From assembly GCF_016865255.1 (NCBI RefSeq), contig NZ_CP033381.1, positions 2,790,001-2,854,000 of the forward strand: a DNA stretch of 64,000 bases, written 5' to 3'. Under the pieces are notes generated by a model. That model was not told the DNA's origin. It ran no database searches and was given only the letters and a program-made list of their open reading frames with translations. A program made the translations under genes and the position numbers. The DNA is from Methylomonas sp. LW13. GTDB lineage: Bacteria; Pseudomonadota; Gammaproteobacteria; Methylococcales; Methylomonadaceae. Shown here one piece after another: positions 61,184-64,000 of this stretch; within the stretch, counting starts at the first letter, position 1; each line of letters begins with the position of its first letter.

Positions 61184-62485
61184 TTGAAAAATCAAACCGT
61201 CTTTGATTTAGCATCGGCAAAACACGTGGCCGGTGAGATTGTCGATGCCGCCATCGCTTACCGTGAAATGCTTGCCGCCGACCCGGATCATGTAGAGGCT
61301 TTGCACTATCTCGGCGTAGTCTTGCATCAGCAGGGAGATACAGCGGAATCTATCGAGATGATTTTACGTGCCCTGCAACTGGATGCATCCAGCCCGGAAC
61401 GTTACAACGATCTGGGGAACATTCTCACGGAAAACGGACGTTTTGCCGAGGCACGCCAAGCGTTTTCCGCCGCGCTTGAATTGAACGCTACCGATGCCAA
61501 TCTCTGGAACAATTTGGGGTCGGTACTGCATCGGCTAAATGAATTTCCCGAAGCGGAAACCGCCTATCGAAATGCAGTCAGTATTAGTCCGAATTTCGTG
61601 CCCGCGCTAAACAACTTGGCTGCGCTGCTGGCGGAACAAAACCAAGTGGAAGAGTCTTCTTTTTTTGCTTGCCGAGCATATGTGCAGCCACCTCTGACCG
61701 ACAAACCCTTGAAGATGCTAGGCATTGCTTACTATCGGCTGGGACTTGTCGCCGAAGCCGCCGACTGTTATCGAAGCTGGTTGGATGCCGAACCCGACAA
61801 TCCGTTGGCCAGACATCACCTTGTCGCATGCACCGGTCAAGACATCCCCGCTAAAGCCACGGATCGTTACCTGATAAGCCTATTTAACGACATGGCTGAA
61901 AATTTCGATACGAAACTGGTCGGTAAACTTGGTTATTGCGGCCCCGATATTGTCGGTAACTTGCTGAATGACTACTTGACGGCGAATGCAAATCTATCGG
62001 TACTCGACGGTGGTTGCGGTACGGGGCTGTGCGCGCCAGTATTAAAACCTTACGCACGTCTGCTTACGGGCGTAGATATTTCGTCGCGCATGCTTGGCAA
62101 GGCGGCGGAAAGAGCGCTTTACGACGTTTTGGTAGAATCGGAACTGACTAGTTATCTAAAAGGGAAACAGCAATCGTTTGATCTGATAACAATGGCCGAC
62201 ACACTGGTTTATTTTGGCAACCTAAGCGACATTTTCGCATTGGTCCGTCAAGCGTTGTTGCCGTTAGGGACATTTTGCTTCACTGTCGAATCCGCTAGTT
62301 CGGTTGAAGCCTCTCTGGGTTATCAACTCAATGCTAGTGGTCGGTACAGTCACAGTAAGAGCTATCTCACTGAGCTGCTAAATGCACACGACTTCATACT
62401 GCTACAAGAACACGAGGCAAACATAAGGCATGAGTTTGGTAAGCCTACGCTGGGTATGGGGTTCTTGACACAGATAGCACGCTAA
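61184..62485 (+). CDS. TPR-repeat SAM-dependent methyltransferase
   Basis: A 433-residue protein beginning with TTG at 61184, which has GGTGAAG upstream. Five or so TPR units fill residues 1-220 (e.g. HYLGVVLHQQGDTAESIEM, LNNLAALLAEQNQVEES). Residues 265-433 are a methyltransferase with motif I VLDGGCGTGLCAP and LLTGVDISSRMLGKA. TPR-methyltransferases of this form act on peptides or small molecules. It is expressed from an ECF-type promoter and stands before the RiPP operon, so a link to RiPP work is conceivable but unproven. Confidence 0.85.
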   Translation: MKNQTVFDLASAKHVAGEIVDAAIAYREMLAADPDHVEALHYLGVVLHQQGDTAESIEMILRALQLDASSPERYNDLGNILTENGRFAEARQAFSAALELNATDANLWNNLGSVLHRLNEFPEAETAYRNAVSISPNFVPALNNLAALLAEQNQVEESSFFACRAYVQPPLTDKPLKMLGIAYYRLGLVAEAADCYRSWLDAEPDNPLARHHLVACTGQDIPAKATDRYLISLFNDMAENFDTKLVGKLGYCGPDIVGNLLNDYLTANANLSVLDGGCGTGLCAPVLKPYARLLTGVDISSRMLGKAAERALYDVLVESELTSYLKGKQQSFDLITMADTLVYFGNLSDIFALVRQALLPLGTFCFTVESASSVEASLGYQLNASGRYSHSKSYLTELLNAHDFILLQEHEANIRHEFGKPTLGMGFLTQIAR

Positions 62486-62511
62486 GAAACATCAAAGCAT
62501 CGAAAAAAATT

Positions 62512-62538
62512 TGTAAGGAATTCAAACTGACTCCGACT
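62512..62538 (+). promoter_or_regulatory. ECF-type promoter before the hvfABC operon
   Basis: TGTAAGG at 62512-62518, a 15-base spacer and CGACT at 62534-62538, 62 bp before the precursor ATG. Confidence 0.65.
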
Positions 62539-62600
62539 GATGGAGCAGGAAGGCATTGTTGCTTGTCCTGATCATTTATCTATCTATCGGAGAGAACACC

Positions 62601-62924
62601 ATGAACAAAAAAACCTTGTCTTTAACACTAGGCAGCGCGTTGGCTTCAACCTTGATGGGCGCGGCGCCCGCCATTCAAGCGGGCGAAAATCCGTTTACGA
62701 TGTCCAGCATCAATTCTGCGCAACAATTGGCGGCTGACGGCAAATCGGCTGAGGCCGGTTGCAGCGCCAAGATGAAAGAAGGTAAATGCGGCGAAGGCAA
62801 ATGTGGTGCCAACAAAATGAAGGACATGAAAGGCGCCGAGGGCGGCTGTAGTGCAAAAATGCCTGAAGGAGGCTGTAGTGGCAAAATGCCGGAAGCAGGT
62901 TGCAGCGGTAAAACAGCGAAATAA
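62601..62924 (+). CDS. HvfA/bufferin-type RiPP precursor
   Basis: A 107-residue precursor with a Sec signal peptide (cleavage near AIQA-GENPF) and a Gly/Lys/Cys-rich core. Six Cys lie at 54, 63, 68, 83, 92 and 101. Two are in consecutive EGKCG motifs (60-69), the rest in CSAKM/CSGKM repeats. In HvfA-type families the EGKCG cysteines are converted by HvfBC to oxazolone-thioamide copper ligands. It stands directly before hvfB and behind an ECF-type promoter. ATG 62601 follows GGAGAG. Confidence 0.85.
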   Translation: MNKKTLSLTLGSALASTLMGAAPAIQAGENPFTMSSINSAQQLAADGKSAEAGCSAKMKEGKCGEGKCGANKMKDMKGAEGGCSAKMPEGGCSGKMPEAGCSGKTAK

Positions 62925-62939
62925 GCCGGAGTCGCGCCG

Positions 62940-63812
62940 ATGTCTATCACCCATCCTTTCCGTTTGAACGGCGCCGGTTTGGGCTTGCGCCGCAGCATGC
63001 TGTCGGCCTTGCAGGTTGAAGTGCCCCACTGCATCGATTTTTTCGAGGTATCACCGGAAAATTGGGTGGGCGTCGGCGGTCGTCTCGGCAAGCAATTTCG
63101 CCGCCTGACCGAGCGCCACCTGTTTGTGGCGCACGGTTTGGCCTTGTCGTTGGGCGGCCCCGCGCCGCTCGATACCGGGTTTTTAGGCGAACTGAAACAA
63201 TTTCTCGATCATCACGATTTTGCCCTATACACCGAGCATTTCAGCTTTTGCAGCGATGAGGGACATTTCTATGACTTATACCCGATCCCGTTTACCGAAC
63301 AGGCGGTCAAGCATGTCGCCAGCCGGATTCGCCAGACTCAGGATATTCTGGAACGGCCCATCGCCCTGGAAAACGCCTCTTACTATGTCCAGCCGCCACA
63401 GGCGGAGATGGACGAACTGACTTTTATCAATGCGGTATTGGCCGAAGCCGACTGTTACCTGCATCTGGATGTGAACAATATTTATGTCAACAGCGTTAAC
63501 CACGGCTACGATCCGGTGGCGTTTTTACGCGGCTTGCCCGGCGAGCGCATCGTTTATGGGCATGTGGCCGGTCACGACCTGGAGCCATCCGGCTTGATCA
63601 TCGACACCCACGGCCAGAATACCATAGCACCAGTTTGGGACTTGCTGGCCGAGGCTTATCGACGTTTTGGCGTGTTTCCGACCTTGGTGGAACGGGATAG
63701 CAATATTCCGCCCTTGGCCGAGTTATTGGTCGAAGTGGAACGGATCCGTGACTTGCAAAATGTTCATCGGCTCTACCGCAACCCCCATGACATCAGCGAG
63801 GTGGCGGCATGA
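62940..63812 (+). CDS. MNIO (DUF692) RiPP-modifying enzyme HvfB/BufB
   Basis: A 290-residue TIM-barrel multinuclear non-heme iron-dependent oxidase. Conserved stretches are FFEVSPENW, HGLALSLGG, YTEHFSFCSDEG, ALENASYY, HLDVNNIYVNS, YGHVAGH, DTHGQN and FPTLVERD, which hold the His, Glu and Asp ligands for two or three irons. It would modify the cysteines of the precursor encoded 15 bp upstream, together with its partner HvfC. Full length. Confidence 0.92.
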   Translation: MSITHPFRLNGAGLGLRRSMLSALQVEVPHCIDFFEVSPENWVGVGGRLGKQFRRLTERHLFVAHGLALSLGGPAPLDTGFLGELKQFLDHHDFALYTEHFSFCSDEGHFYDLYPIPFTEQAVKHVASRIRQTQDILERPIALENASYYVQPPQAEMDELTFINAVLAEADCYLHLDVNNIYVNSVNHGYDPVAFLRGLPGERIVYGHVAGHDLEPSGLIIDTHGQNTIAPVWDLLAEAYRRFGVFPTLVERDSNIPPLAELLVEVERIRDLQNVHRLYRNPHDISEVAA

Positions 63813-64000
63813 ACCCGACACCGGCCTTTCAACAACAGCAGCGGCAGTTTCTGAATTACTTGCGGCAACCGCAAACATCGCAGCTACCTGCAGGCTTCGC
63901 CCCTGAACGGCTGGCCGTGTATGTCGATCTACTCTATAACAAATTCGACGAGAGCCTGTCGGCCTGTTTTCCGGTCACCCGCAGTATATTATCTAAAGAA
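63809..64000 (+). CDS. DUF2063 RiPP partner protein HvfC/BufC, C-terminus cut by window edge
   Basis: The first 64 codons start in the HvfB stop (ATGA) and run off the window: MNPTPAFQQQQRQFLNYL, then APERLAVYVDLLYNKF and CFPVTRSIL. The RLAVYxxLxxNxFxxxLxxxFP pattern is that of DUF2063. It binds the leader and precursor and brings it to the MNIO enzyme. The rest lies outside the window. Confidence 0.88.
   Translation, partial: MNPTPAFQQQQRQFLNYLRQPQTSQLPAGFAPERLAVYVDLLYNKFDESLSACFPVTRSILSKE

Overview
The window looks like a chromosome (or large replicon) segment of a gammaproteobacterial methanotroph, most likely Methylomonas or a close Methylococcales relative. This is an inference from moderate GC, a PEP-CTERM surface protein with the VPAPAAAWLFGSA-type tail, a methylamine-utilisation-like cupredoxin, an HvfA/bufferin-type copper RiPP locus and an ArsM-type methyltransferase cluster. 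No rRNA, tRNA or CRISPR array was seen.

Layout. (1) 1-11.6 kb: a long run of minus-strand genes for small enzymes (glutamine amidotransferase, hydrolase, amidase, LspA, GFA, methyltransferases, HAD, GNAT, CYTH, FMN reductase), interrupted by a collapsed shikimate-dehydrogenase pseudogene. A solo LuxR gene follows at 11.8 kb, and two near-identical lux-box-like palindromes lie at 7669 and 11703. (2) 12.5-23.8 kb: MAPEG/HxlR divergent pair, PEP-CTERM protein, an operon of response regulator, histidine kinase, porin and cupredoxin, DUF1697 and Lrp pseudogenes, an NTF2-like/ATPase pair, TfoX and a beta-lactamase-fold lipoprotein. (3) 23.9-49.8 kb: a composite, IS-riddled conjugative element. IS5, IS1182 and IS110 elements surround a transglycosylase, SetD/SetC (FlhDC-like) activators, a UPF0175/PIN toxin-antitoxin pair, traG-traH-traF, mobI with a hairpin-rich oriT candidate, an iteron origin with a TrfA-type initiator, and traI-traD-DUF4400. 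The transfer set is incomplete in the window (traLEKBVACWUN are absent). Both tra operons carry the same long palindrome about 35 bp before the first gene. (4) 49.8-64 kb: PiT transporter, ArsM, ECF sigma and zf-HC2 anti-sigma; a six-gene operon (Cys-rich secreted protein, outer-membrane barrel, GT2, FAD/Fe-S membrane oxidoreductase, AhpD-like, multi-TM glycosyltransferase); broken MerP and GDCCVxC genes with in-frame TGA at cysteine positions; an HD-GYP protein; a TPR-methyltransferase; and the start of an HvfABC (bufferin-type) RiPP operon.

How it fits together. The most coherent new signal is a shared bipartite motif TGTAAGG-N15/16-CGACW located before all five transcription units of region 4. 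It probably defines the regulon of the ECF sigma factor encoded there and ties the arsenic/phosphate genes, the redox operon, the cyclic-di-GMP enzyme, the TPR-methyltransferase and the copper-RiPP operon into one metal-stress response. The mobile region appears to combine an SXT/R391/IncA-C-like transfer and activator module with an iteron-type replicon.
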